This document shows positions 1-7,584 of a DNA stretch of 9,684 bases, one piece after another. The position numbers were made by a program, and so were the translations under genes. The notes below the pieces were generated by a model that saw only the letters and a list, made by a program, of their open reading frames with translations, ran no database searches and was not told the origin of the DNA. This DNA is from an uncultured Bacteroidota bacterium (lineage in GTDB: Bacteria; Bacteroidota; Bacteroidia; UBA7662), in contig CAIVQI010000140.1 of assembly GCA_903908015.1 (NCBI GenBank), positions 1 through 9,684 of the forward strand, given 5' to 3'. Every line of letters begins with the position of its first letter. Position 1 is the first letter of the stretch.

Positions 1-217
1 AGCAGAATATGCTACGGCAACTCAAGCCAAGAAACGCCATATTGTGCGACACACGGTTACAGCAAAACAGAAAATTGAGGATGTAGCGCGGATTTTCGGC
101 GTTTCTGTTTCGGATTTGGTTTTGTGGAATTCATTAGAGAGCACCCGATTGGTGGGTGGCCAAACACTGAAAATTGAGCTGACTTTTGATAGCGCTCCAA
201 ACGAGGGGAACAGATGA
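1..217 (+). CDS. LysM-domain protein, C-terminal end (partial; possibly a lytic transglycosylase)
   Basis: The frame is open from base 2 to a TGA at 215-217, giving the last 71 residues of a protein whose start lies outside the window. Visible residues about 15-60 form one LysM peptidoglycan-binding repeat: HTVTAKQKIEDVARIFGVS, then a WNSL segment and a GGQTLKIEL end, which match the usual HTV...G/A..L..IA..(Y/F)GVS...L..WN......G..L.I pattern. A short polar tail follows. LysM repeats bind N-acetylglucosamine-containing glycans, so the protein probably acts in the periplasm or cell envelope. In Bacteroidota a C-terminal LysM with this spacing is common in MltD-like lytic transglycosylases, but the catalytic part is not visible, so that is a guess. 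Its stop overlaps the uvrA start (ATGA, 214-217), so the two are probably co-translated. Confidence 0.8.
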   Translation, partial: AEYATATQAKKRHIVRHTVTAKQKIEDVARIFGVSVSDLVLWNSLESTRLVGGQTLKIELTFDSAPNEGNR

Positions 218-3102
218 AGGCATCGGATTCTGTTCATGAGCAACTGGAGGAAGAGGTTGACCTGAGCCATGCGAACAAACTGCCGGTGATTGCGGGATTC
301 TCATCCGACGAGGTTCGGGTGGTAGGCGCTCGTGAACACAACTTGCGTGATATCAATGTACAATTTCAGCGGGATCGGCTGGTGGTCATCACCGGTTTGA
401 GCGGCAGCGGTAAATCTTCACTTGCGTTTCAGACCCTCTACGCGGAAGGTCAGCGACGCTATATGGAGAGCTTTTCGGCATACGCCAGACAATTTATAGG
501 CGCCATGGAACGACCCGACGTGGATGTCATTGAAGGGCTGAGTCCGGTGATTTCGATTGAACAAAAAACAGTCGGACGCAATCCAAGGTCTACTGTTGGA
601 ACGGTAACGGAAGTGTATGACTTCTTGCGATTATTATATGCCAGGGTTGGGGATGCGGTGTCTTACAAGACGGGCAACCTGATGCAGCGCCTTACCGAAG
701 AAGAAATACGTCGTATTATTTGTTCGGATTATGCAGATCGAAATGTTGTATTGCTGGCGCCACTGATTCGGTCTCGTAAGGGCCACTATAAGGAATTATT
801 CGAGCAATTGAAAAGGCAGGGATTTATGCGGGTGAGGGTAAATGGTGAATTTCGGGAGTTGAAAGCAGGGATGCAACTCGACCGCTACAAAACCCATGAA
901 ATAGAACTACAGATCGACAAATTAAAAGTGTCTGCAGGGGGAAGTAATCGGCTAACAGAATCACTGGCCCTTGCACTCAAGCAGGGAAAAGGCGTGGTAT
1001 TGTTGTGGGATGAAGAGGCCGGCACCGGGCGTTATTTCAGCCGGTTTTTGATGGATCCAGAAAGCGGGGTGGCCTACGATGAGCCCCAACCCAATACATT
1101 TAGCTTTAATTCGCCTCAGGGAGCTTGTCAGGTCTGCGATGGATTAGGGAACTTGGCTGTTGTTGATCCCGAATTGGTGATGCCTGATCCTTCCCAGAGT
1201 ATTATTGGCGGTGGAATTGCCCCCCTCGGTGAGTATCGCGAAATTTGGGTCTTTAGGCTGGTGACTGCATTAGCTAAAAAATACAAAGCCAACCTGAGTA
1301 CACCGGTTGGTCAGCTCGATGAGGGCTTTAAGAAGGCCTTGCTGTATGGATCAGAGGCCCTATTGGAGCTGCCCGGACGCTATGGTGAATATGGCAACAG
1401 TATGGTTCGCTTTGAGGGGATCATTCCGATGCTTCAAAAACAGCGAGAGGATTCAGCGGGTTCATCTCTCCAGAATTGGGCTGAGGAATATGTGCAATTT
1501 CAGGTGTGTTCCGGTTGTGGCGGTGCCCGACTGAAAACTGAGTCGCTGCACTTTTTGGTGGGTGGAATGAACATTGCCCAGGTCTCAGCCATGGAGTTAA
1601 CAGATCTCTCCGGGTGGCTGAAGGGACTGGAAACGGGTTTCGTCGGACAAAAAGCACTGGTTGCTGCAGAGATCTTGCGTGAAATCAGCACTAGGGTCTC
1701 CTTTCTGCTCGGAATTGGATTGGGTTATTTGTCGCTCGACCGGCCTGCGCGAAGCCTCAGTGGGGGCGAATCACAGAGAATACGATTGGCCACCCAATTG
1801 GGATCCCAACTGGTTGGGGTCATGTACATCCTCGATGAACCAAGCATTGGGCTTCATCAGCGGGATAACTTGAAGTTGATCGACTCCCTCAAAGCATTGC
1901 GAGATTCCGGAAATACGGTACTTGTAGTGGAACATGATGAAGAAATCATCAGGCAAAGTGATTATGTCATTGATCTAGGGCCAGGTGCCGGGCGCTTTGG
2001 AGGGGAGGTGGTGGCCTGTGGTCATCCCAGTGATTTTATCAAAATGGAATCCCTCACGGCATCCTATTTAAGGGGTGAAAGGACCATGCCGTTCCGAGCA
2101 ACGCGAATCCCAGGCGATAAGTGGTTGTCTCTTAAAGGGGTGAGCGGACATAACCTCAAGAAGGTGGATGTACGCTTCCCCTTGGGTAGTTTAATATGTG
2201 TTACGGGCGTTTCTGGATCAGGGAAGTCGACATTGATCCATGAAAACCTATTTCCTCTATTAAGTCAAAGACTCACTGTTAGTCGTCGACGACCCCTTGG
2301 GGTTGAATCGGCTGAAGGATTTCAGTATATCGATAAAGTCATTGAGGTTGATCAGGCTCCTATTGGGCGTACGCCAAGGTCTAATCCGAGTACCTATACT
2401 GGCGTATTTACCGACATCCGGCAGTTGTTTGCCGAATTGCCTGAGGCCAAAATCCGGGGGTATAAACCCGGTCGGTTTTCATTTAATGTGAAAGGGGGGC
2501 GCTGCGAAACTTGTGGGGGTGCCGGTATGCGCATCGTGGAGATGAATTTTTTGCCGGATGTGGAAGTTCGATGCGAGGAATGCAACGGACGCCGCTACAA
2601 CCGTGAAACGCTCGAAGTGCGCTATAAGGGCAAGTCCATTAGTGAGGTATTGGACATGAGCATTTCCGATGCATTGGCGTTTTTTGAGAAAATACCTGCA
2701 ATTAATCGTAAAATTCAGACGCTACAAGAAGTCGGATTGGGGTATTTGACACTCGGACAATCCTCAACGACCCTTTCGGGGGGAGAGGCCCAAAGGGTCA
2801 AACTGGCATCGGAATTGTCACGACGCGATACGGGCAATACATTTTATATTCTGGATGAGCCCACCACAGGGCTGCATTTCGAAGACATTCGCGTGCTGAT
2901 GGAGGTGCTCCACCGTTTGGTCGACCGGGGTAACACTGTTTTGATCATTGAGCACAACCTTGATGTCATCCGTTCAGCGGATTATCTCATTGATATGGGG
3001 CCGGATGGAGGTAAAGCTGGTGGACGAGTTCTCTATTCTGGCCCGCGTGATGGCCTCCGTAATGTGGCGGACAGCCACACGGCACGTTATTTGATGATTT
3101 GA
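214..3102 (+). CDS. uvrA: Excinuclease ABC subunit A (UvrA)
   Basis: UvrA is the damage-sensing ATPase of nucleotide excision repair. As a dimer it loads UvrB onto lesions in the cytoplasm. The 962 residues carry both ABC ATPase units: Walker A GLSGSGKSS (61-69) and GVSGSGKST (665-673), signatures LSGGESQ (from 515) and LSGGEAQ (from 854), and Walker B ILDEP at about 539-543 and 879-883. The UvrB-binding region follows the first Walker A. The C-terminal zinc finger is intact (C764, C767, C787, C790), and a second Cys pair sits at C432/C435. The first zinc module is unusual: only C305/C308 are present and its upstream CxxC pair is absent. The length is slightly above the roughly 940 of E. coli. 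The ATG at 214 is chosen because of the ATGA coupling to the LysM gene and the GAGGGG just upstream; it gives an N-terminal extension of about 30 residues. The gene converges on bcp and overlaps it by 16 bp. Confidence 0.97.
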   Translation: MKASDSVHEQLEEEVDLSHANKLPVIAGFSSDEVRVVGAREHNLRDINVQFQRDRLVVITGLSGSGKSSLAFQTLYAEGQRRYMESFSAYARQFIGAMERPDVDVIEGLSPVISIEQKTVGRNPRSTVGTVTEVYDFLRLLYARVGDAVSYKTGNLMQRLTEEEIRRIICSDYADRNVVLLAPLIRSRKGHYKELFEQLKRQGFMRVRVNGEFRELKAGMQLDRYKTHEIELQIDKLKVSAGGSNRLTESLALALKQGKGVVLLWDEEAGTGRYFSRFLMDPESGVAYDEPQPNTFSFNSPQGACQVCDGLGNLAVVDPELVMPDPSQSIIGGGIAPLGEYREIWVFRLVTALAKKYKANLSTPVGQLDEGFKKALLYGSEALLELPGRYGEYGNSMVRFEGIIPMLQKQREDSAGSSLQNWAEEYVQFQVCSGCGGARLKTESLHFLVGGMNIAQVSAMELTDLSGWLKGLETGFVGQKALVAAEILREISTRVSFLLGIGLGYLSLDRPARSLSGGESQRIRLATQLGSQLVGVMYILDEPSIGLHQRDNLKLIDSLKALRDSGNTVLVVEHDEEIIRQSDYVIDLGPGAGRFGGEVVACGHPSDFIKMESLTASYLRGERTMPFRATRIPGDKWLSLKGVSGHNLKKVDVRFPLGSLICVTGVSGSGKSTLIHENLFPLLSQRLTVSRRRPLGVESAEGFQYIDKVIEVDQAPIGRTPRSNPSTYTGVFTDIRQLFAELPEAKIRGYKPGRFSFNVKGGRCETCGGAGMRIVEMNFLPDVEVRCEECNGRRYNRETLEVRYKGKSISEVLDMSISDALAFFEKIPAINRKIQTLQEVGLGYLTLGQSSTTLSGGEAQRVKLASELSRRDTGNTFYILDEPTTGLHFEDIRVLMEVLHRLVDRGNTVLIIEHNLDVIRSADYLIDMGPDGGKAGGRVLYSGPRDGLRNVADSHTARYLMI

Positions 3103-3116
3103 GCCGTGTGGTTTTT
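3075..3116 (+). terminator. Probable intrinsic terminator of uvrA, inside the uvrA/bcp overlap
   Basis: CCACACGGC (3075-3083) and GCCGTGTGG (3103-3111) are perfect 9-bp inverted repeats, followed at once by TTTTT (3112-3116) on the plus strand. The 19-nt loop contains the stop codons of both uvrA and the convergent bcp. The left arm lies in the last uvrA codons and the right arm in bcp codons for N-H-T-A near its C-terminus. On the minus strand the hairpin is not followed by a T run, so it should stop uvrA transcripts but not the bcp operon. The loop is longer than usual, which lowers confidence. Confidence 0.6.
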
Positions 3117-3539
3117 GGTATCAACCTTGTCAATGACATCCGCGATCATGCCGTTTTCGTCGATGATGAATGTGACCCGGTCTGTGCCCATATATTTACG
3201 ACCATACATGCTTTTTTCTACCCAGGTTCCGAATGCAGCATGGATGCTTTTGTCTTCGTCGGAGAGTAAGTCGAAGGGCAACTCATATTTACGTGCGAAT
3301 TTATCGTGCGATTTTACACCATCTGCACTCACGCCAAGAACCACGTATCCAGAAGCCTGCAAGGAGGCGTAATTGTCGCGTAGATTGCATGCCTCGGCCG
3401 TACATCCTGGGGTGTCATCTTTGGGATAAAAGTACAAGACAATTTTTTTGCCCAAATAGTTTTGAGAGTCAATTTGCGCACCATGCTGGTTGGGGCCGCT
3501 GAATGAAGGTGCTTTCTGTCCAATTGTAGGTCTACTCAT
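3087..3539 (-). CDS. bcp: Thioredoxin-dependent thiol peroxidase (peroxiredoxin, Bcp/PrxQ type)
   Basis: This peroxiredoxin reduces hydrogen peroxide and organic hydroperoxides in the cytoplasm, using thioredoxin as the usual reductant. At 150 residues it has normal family length. The active-site segment PKDDTPGCTAEACNLRD contains the peroxidatic Cys46 in the PxxxTxxC motif and the resolving Cys51 five residues later, the BCP/PrxQ arrangement. Arg121 in DRVTFIID is the conserved Arg that helps activate the peroxidatic Cys. The start ATG (3539-3537) overlaps the stop of the upstream M23 peptidase gene (ATGA), so it is the last gene of a four-gene minus-strand operon. Its 3' end overlaps the convergent uvrA by 16 bp, and its last codons encode one arm of the uvrA terminator hairpin. 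No terminator of its own is visible. Confidence 0.96.
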   Translation of the reverse strand: MSRPTIGQKAPSFSGPNQHGAQIDSQNYLGKKIVLYFYPKDDTPGCTAEACNLRDNYASLQASGYVVLGVSADGVKSHDKFARKYELPFDLLSDEDKSIHAAFGTWVEKSMYGRKYMGTDRVTFIIDENGMIADVIDKVDTKNHTAQIIK

Positions 3540-5353
3540 GGGATAAATACGGGGATTGTTAGGTTGGCCTCATTGCCAACAGCATCAATAACAACCAAAC
3601 AGGCGATTTGATTTCCCCTTGGTGCATGTTCATCAATTCGTGCCGTTAGGGTGGCTGATTTTGCGTCCCAAATCAGTTTATTCCAAAACTCACCCACATA
3701 AAAATGAAAGTTTTTGATGCCCGATCGGGCATCGCTGATGGAAAACTGAAGGGTACTGCCGATGTTCATGGTGTCACTTTTTAGTTTGCCCTGCATGTCG
3801 ATTCGGGGAGCAATCGTATCGAGCGCCAGATAAAAAGCGCCGAGTTGACGCGTTTTGCTTTCGAACCAGTCGCCTTTCCACGTGCCAGTGTGGGCATTTT
3901 GTACACCCTTTATATTGGTGCCGATGGCCACAACTTTGCTTTTTAATTTGCTTGGGACGTGGGGGGCTCGGATGGAAAAGGGAAAATACTGATGGACCGG
4001 AATGCGTGCGTTGCCAATAGAATACTCGGGCGAGAGTGCGCCGGATGGACCCGATCGGATGCTTATGCGGGTATTCAGTGTATCGTAAATGGTCCCGGCA
4101 GGCAGTTGGAAACGAACATTTTCATGTTCAATTTTGATGGCCCGGTTGGGTTGAATGACAATTTCGGGCCGCTGGGGGGAGGCAGAGGCAGAAGCGGTTC
4201 GCTGGTTACCCGCGCCACCCGCCCCACCCGCGCCAACAGTGGATCCCAAAAGCGTGAAGCTGCATTCCGACTGATTTCCAGAAAAGTCGGTGGCAATCAT
4301 TCTATACTGGGTGTTTTCTCCTGGTTTTGGGTACAATATACCGTTGCCGATTTCAGAATTGAGCAGTCGGAGGTGGTTACCAGGCGAACGAAACAAGCGA
4401 TAGAATGTCTCGTTTTTCAGCATTTTCGCTTCATAATCCATCACCGAATTGGCGTATCGCGTTTCAGTATGGGCATAGCGATCAGCTTTGAACGAATACA
4501 GTGTGTCCAAGCCTTGAACCAGGAGTAGTTTATAGATGCCCTGGCGCAATTCATTGTCTTTGTGTTTGTCCCATACCTTCACCTGCACATGACATGCACC
4601 TTTGACCATGGTCTCTTTTTTCACGCGCCAAAAGCCAACGCTGTCTTGAACAAATTGAAGTCGGTGTGGGGAAGCCTTGCCGCCAACCATACTTCCCTGG
4701 CCAATGGGTACGATCTCCATGCAATCAAAGGTGGGGCAAACATCGTCTTCCACAGGTAGGCCGAACCAAAGGGGATTGATGAGTTCCTCAGTTTCGGAGT
4801 GTCGGATTTCGAAATGTAAATGTGGCCCTCCAGATGCTCCTGTGTTGCCACTCAGAGCGACCAATTGGTCTTTTTTAACGGGTAGTTCATCTTTTTTGAG
4901 AAAGAGGTCTAGTTCATTTTCTTGTAATTCGTTGTGTCGGCGGTTGACCCATGATCGAATGGGCTCTTCAAAAGTCAACAGATGACCATAAACGGTGGTG
5001 TAGCCAATGGGATGAATGATGTAGAGACAGTTGCCGTAGCCCTGTCCCGACACCCGAATGCGTCCTACATAGCCGTCGGCAGCAGCATAAATGGGCCGCC
5101 CCTCTTCCCCACCCGTTCGAAAGTCCAATCCACCATGCAGGTGATTATTGCGTAGTTCGGCAAATCCGCCCGACAATTTGAGCGGGGTGTCGATAGGGGT
5201 TGTAAAATAATCGACCGGGAAACGCGATTGGGCTATTGTTTGCTTTTGCGATATGAAGAGGAGAGGGAGGGTGAAAATAAGGGACAGATGCACTAGTATT
5301 TGCTCACATGTACGCTTCACTTCATGGAAGAAACGGAACAGCACAATTGGCAT
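3536..5353 (-). CDS. Secreted M23-family (LytM-type) metallopeptidase with C-terminal Ig-like region
   Basis: M23 peptidases are zinc endopeptidases that usually cut peptide cross-links of peptidoglycan. In this 605-residue protein residues about 18-42 form a signal peptide with likely cleavage near TIAQ-S. The M23 domain spans about 55-200: HxxxD at H73-D77, YGH at H124 and HLH at H178-H180, so the zinc ligands (H73, D77, H180) and catalytic His residues are all present and the enzyme looks active. A loop rich in charged residues (about 134-162) interrupts the domain. A low-complexity linker (GAGGAGGAG at 374-382, then SASAS) leads to a C-terminal beta-rich, Ig-like part with APRIDM, SDARSGI and IDAVGNE motifs, a layout I recall in Bacteroidota M23 proteins. 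It starts 24 bp after the LOG-family gene and overlaps bcp by 4 bp. The protein probably acts in periplasmic wall remodelling; the target bond is unknown. Confidence 0.92.
   Translation of the reverse strand: MPIVLFRFFHEVKRTCEQILVHLSLIFTLPLLFISQKQTIAQSRFPVDYFTTPIDTPLKLSGGFAELRNNHLHGGLDFRTGGEEGRPIYAAADGYVGRIRVSGQGYGNCLYIIHPIGYTTVYGHLLTFEEPIRSWVNRRHNELQENELDLFLKKDELPVKKDQLVALSGNTGASGGPHLHFEIRHSETEELINPLWFGLPVEDDVCPTFDCMEIVPIGQGSMVGGKASPHRLQFVQDSVGFWRVKKETMVKGACHVQVKVWDKHKDNELRQGIYKLLLVQGLDTLYSFKADRYAHTETRYANSVMDYEAKMLKNETFYRLFRSPGNHLRLLNSEIGNGILYPKPGENTQYRMIATDFSGNQSECSFTLLGSTVGAGGAGGAGNQRTASASASPQRPEIVIQPNRAIKIEHENVRFQLPAGTIYDTLNTRISIRSGPSGALSPEYSIGNARIPVHQYFPFSIRAPHVPSKLKSKVVAIGTNIKGVQNAHTGTWKGDWFESKTRQLGAFYLALDTIAPRIDMQGKLKSDTMNIGSTLQFSISDARSGIKNFHFYVGEFWNKLIWDAKSATLTARIDEHAPRGNQIACLVVIDAVGNEANLTIPVFIP
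4208..4234 (-). repeat. Three 9-bp tandem repeats coding Gly-Ala-Gly in the M23 linker
   Basis: On the plus strand ACCCGCGCC, ACCCGCCCC and ACCCGCGCC follow each other without a gap. On the coding strand they read as three Gly-Ala-Gly units (residues 374-382). The copies differ at one base. Next to them (4181-4192) two GGCAGA hexamers code for part of a Ser-Ala-rich stretch. Together they form a flexible linker between the catalytic half and the C-terminal domains, and the stretch is much richer in GC than its surroundings. The unit is a multiple of three, so copy-number change would alter linker length without a frameshift. Confidence 0.8.
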
Positions 5354-5377
5354 GTCGGATACAGGGTGACAATCGGG

Positions 5378-6091
5378 TTAAAAATTGGGGCTCAGAATGA
5401 ACTTACTATAAAAATCCTCGATGTGTTGCACGGCTTCATCTGCTGTGTCTACCACGGCCATCAGGTCAAGATCCGCCGGGTTGATGTTGCGTTCTTGTTC
5501 GAGCATCGTGCCTTTCAGCCAATCAATGAGGCCCTTCCAGTAATTTGTTCCCACCAATACCACAGGGAAACGACCTGTTTTTCGGGTTTGAATGAGGGTA
5601 AGTGCCTCAAATAGCTCGTCCAAGGTGCCAAACCCACCAGGCAGAACCACAAAACCCTGCGCATACTTGATGAACATCAACTTCCTAACAAAGAAATAAT
5701 CGAAGTTGATCAGTTTATCACTGTCGATGTAAGGGTTACTAAACTGCTCGAAGGGCAAATCTATATTCAGACCAACGCTTTTTCCGCCAGCCAGTTTGGC
5801 GCCCTTATTGCCTGCTTCCATGATGCCCGGACCCCCGCCTGTAATGACCCCATAACCTTTTTCGGTCAGTTTTTTTCCAATTTCCTCAGCCAATAAATAA
5901 TAAGGGTGGGAGGCTGCGGTACGTGCCGACCCAAAAATGGAAACACAGGGGCCAATTCTTGAGAGTTTTTCAAATCCTTCAACGAATTCGGCGATTATTT
6001 TAAAGATTTGCCAGGAAGATGAGGCTTTAATCTCGGTCCAACTTTTTTGCTCAAATACATTTCTGAATTTTTCTTGTTCTTCGGGGGTCAT
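5378..6091 (-). CDS. LOG-family protein (TIGR00730 type nucleotide 5'-monophosphate phosphoribohydrolase)
   Basis: LOG proteins hydrolyse the N-glycosidic bond of nucleoside 5'-monophosphates, releasing base and ribose 5-phosphate; some members process cytokinin nucleotides. Older annotations call them lysine decarboxylases, which is wrong for the motif seen. The 237-residue protein has the Rossmann start SIFGSART (51-58), the GGGPGIMEAGNKGA segment (85-98) and the family hallmark PGGFGTLDE (151-159). An N-terminal helix-rich extension of about 45 residues makes it longer than the roughly 190-residue plant-type LOG. Its start overlaps the stop of the sodium symporter gene (ATGA, 6088-6091), and the M23 gene begins 24 bp after its stop. 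The fold and class are clear. The true substrate is not, because housekeeping nucleotide salvage is as plausible as cytokinin activation. Confidence 0.9.
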   Translation of the reverse strand: MTPEEQEKFRNVFEQKSWTEIKASSSWQIFKIIAEFVEGFEKLSRIGPCVSIFGSARTAASHPYYLLAEEIGKKLTEKGYGVITGGGPGIMEAGNKGAKLAGGKSVGLNIDLPFEQFSNPYIDSDKLINFDYFFVRKLMFIKYAQGFVVLPGGFGTLDELFEALTLIQTRKTGRFPVVLVGTNYWKGLIDWLKGTMLEQERNINPADLDLMAVVDTADEAVQHIEDFYSKFILSPNF

Positions 6092-7539
6092 GAGGGTTGC
6101 TTTTTCGGGAAAGATAAGGAAATCAAATGAAGTAAGCCAAAGGTCAGGCCACCGTTCAGGACCAGCAATTCAAATCCGAAGGCATAGCCATTGAGCCAGG
6201 ATATTGAATTTCTGTCTATTATATAACACAATATTGGCGAAATGAGTGTGATCACGGGCACCCATGAATCGCGTGGCATTCTTCGGGTGAACATGCCGAA
6301 TGCGAAGAGGCCTAAAAGTGGGCCATAGGTATAACCGGCTATGCTGAACAGTTGTTTCAGCAAAGCGTCGTGGTGATAAGCCCTGAACACGAGGATTTGT
6401 ATGGCCAATAGCACAGACATCCCCAAATGAACCCACATCCGTGTCTGTTTCGACCCCTTTTGATCGTGAAAGCCCAGTATATCGACGCAAAAAGAGGTGG
6501 TGAGAGCAGTGAGTGCAGAATCGGCACTGGAATACGCTGCGGCGATGAGGCCAATGGTGAACACAATCGCTACAGCCGGGCCAAAGGTGTTCAAGGCAAG
6601 TTGGGGAAATAGCTGATCAGATTTTTCCGGTATACTCATTTGTTCTTGGGCGCAATACATATAGAGTAGTGCACCGAGCATCAGAAACAGTAGGTTAACA
6701 CCCACCAACACGAGGCTGAACCAGCGCATGTTTTTCTGCGCTTCGGGGAGACTGCGGCAACTGAGGTTTTTCTGCATCATGTCTTGGTCGAGACCGGTCA
6801 TTACAATCGTGATGAACGCACCCGAAACAAACATTTTCAGAAAATAATCGGGATGGCGCCAATCTGTTTCCCAAATTTCGGAATATGGACTCATGCCAAT
6901 CCGACCAGGGATGTCGTGCCAAGAAATGTTCAGTGAATCACCTATCAAAGCAATACTCATGACAACAGCCAGCAGTAGGAAGGCAGTTTGAAGGGTGTCA
7001 GTCCATATAATGGTTCTGATCCCACTTTGAAATGTATACAACCAGATCAGGCAAATGGTCGCGATAGTGGTGAGCCAAAAAGGAACCCCAAGAGGGGCAA
7101 GAATCCATGCGTCTAAAACCATGGCCACCAGATAGAGGCGCAGGGAAGAACCGAGGCTGCGCGAGATTAAAAACAAAACAGAGCCCGTGCGGTGACTATT
7201 AACTCCAAACCGTTCACCTAAATAAGTGTATATGCTGGTTAAGTTTCGCCGGTAATATAGCGGTAGCAAGAGCTGGCTCACTACCCAATAGCCAGCCAAA
7301 TATCCCATAACCATTTGCAGATAATGAAAGCCGCTCTTGCCCACCATGCCGGGAACTGAGATGAAAGTGACACCCGAAATGCTTGAACCAATCATGCCAA
7401 ATGCCACCACATACCATGCAGAACTGCGCCCTGCTAGAAAAAATGAGCTGTTGTCGCTGTGCCCTCTATGGAAGTGGGAGATGCCGATGAGCAGGAGGAA
7501 GTAGCCCGCGATGATGGCGGCAAGGAACAATGGATCCAT
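6088..7539 (-). CDS. Sodium:solute symporter (SSS family, LeuT fold)
   Basis: This inner-membrane transporter would couple sodium entry to uptake of a small solute. The 483-residue protein has about 13 hydrophobic segments, roughly at 4-21, 42-62, 75-96, 119-141, 153-171, 183-200, 236-252, 273-297, 318-336, 369-386, 400-417, 424-441 and 451-475. Family motifs include SSFFLAGRSSAWY (31-43), GMIGSSISGVTFISVPG (48-64) in the first core helix, and AAAYSSADSALTALTTSF (333-350), which carries the conserved Ser residues of the Na2 sodium site. Length and topology are normal for the family. The substrate cannot be read from the sequence; relatives carry sugars, amino acids, iodide, sialic acid or pantothenate. 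It is the first gene of the minus-strand operon and starts 45 bp from the divergent recR. Confidence 0.93.
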   Translation of the reverse strand: MDPLFLAAIIAGYFLLLIGISHFHRGHSDNSSFFLAGRSSAWYVVAFGMIGSSISGVTFISVPGMVGKSGFHYLQMVMGYLAGYWVVSQLLLPLYYRRNLTSIYTYLGERFGVNSHRTGSVLFLISRSLGSSLRLYLVAMVLDAWILAPLGVPFWLTTIATICLIWLYTFQSGIRTIIWTDTLQTAFLLLAVVMSIALIGDSLNISWHDIPGRIGMSPYSEIWETDWRHPDYFLKMFVSGAFITIVMTGLDQDMMQKNLSCRSLPEAQKNMRWFSLVLVGVNLLFLMLGALLYMYCAQEQMSIPEKSDQLFPQLALNTFGPAVAIVFTIGLIAAAYSSADSALTALTTSFCVDILGFHDQKGSKQTRMWVHLGMSVLLAIQILVFRAYHHDALLKQLFSIAGYTYGPLLGLFAFGMFTRRMPRDSWVPVITLISPILCYIIDRNSISWLNGYAFGFELLVLNGGLTFGLLHLISLSFPKKQPS

Positions 7540-7572
7540 GGTAATAGAAAACGGATGATGGACGTAAGGTAG

Positions 7573-7580
7573 TATTTTTG
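7573..7580 (+). promoter_or_regulatory. Possible -7 box (TATTTTTG) for recR
   Basis: TATTTTTG fits the Bacteroidota -7 consensus TAnnTTTG and ends only 4 nt before the recR GTG codon. If used, the transcript would be almost leaderless. No TTTG or TTG box is seen at the expected distance upstream, so this is weak. Confidence 0.3.
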
Positions 7581-7584
7581 GGCC

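Noticed and set aside
22..270. 82-codon minus-strand open frame at the window start
   Set aside because: It is antisense to the LysM gene end and uvrA start, with no motif.
3959..4528. 189-codon plus-strand open frame
   Set aside because: It lies wholly antisense to the M23 peptidase gene, shows no recognisable domain, and contains translated shadows of the GC-rich linker repeats.
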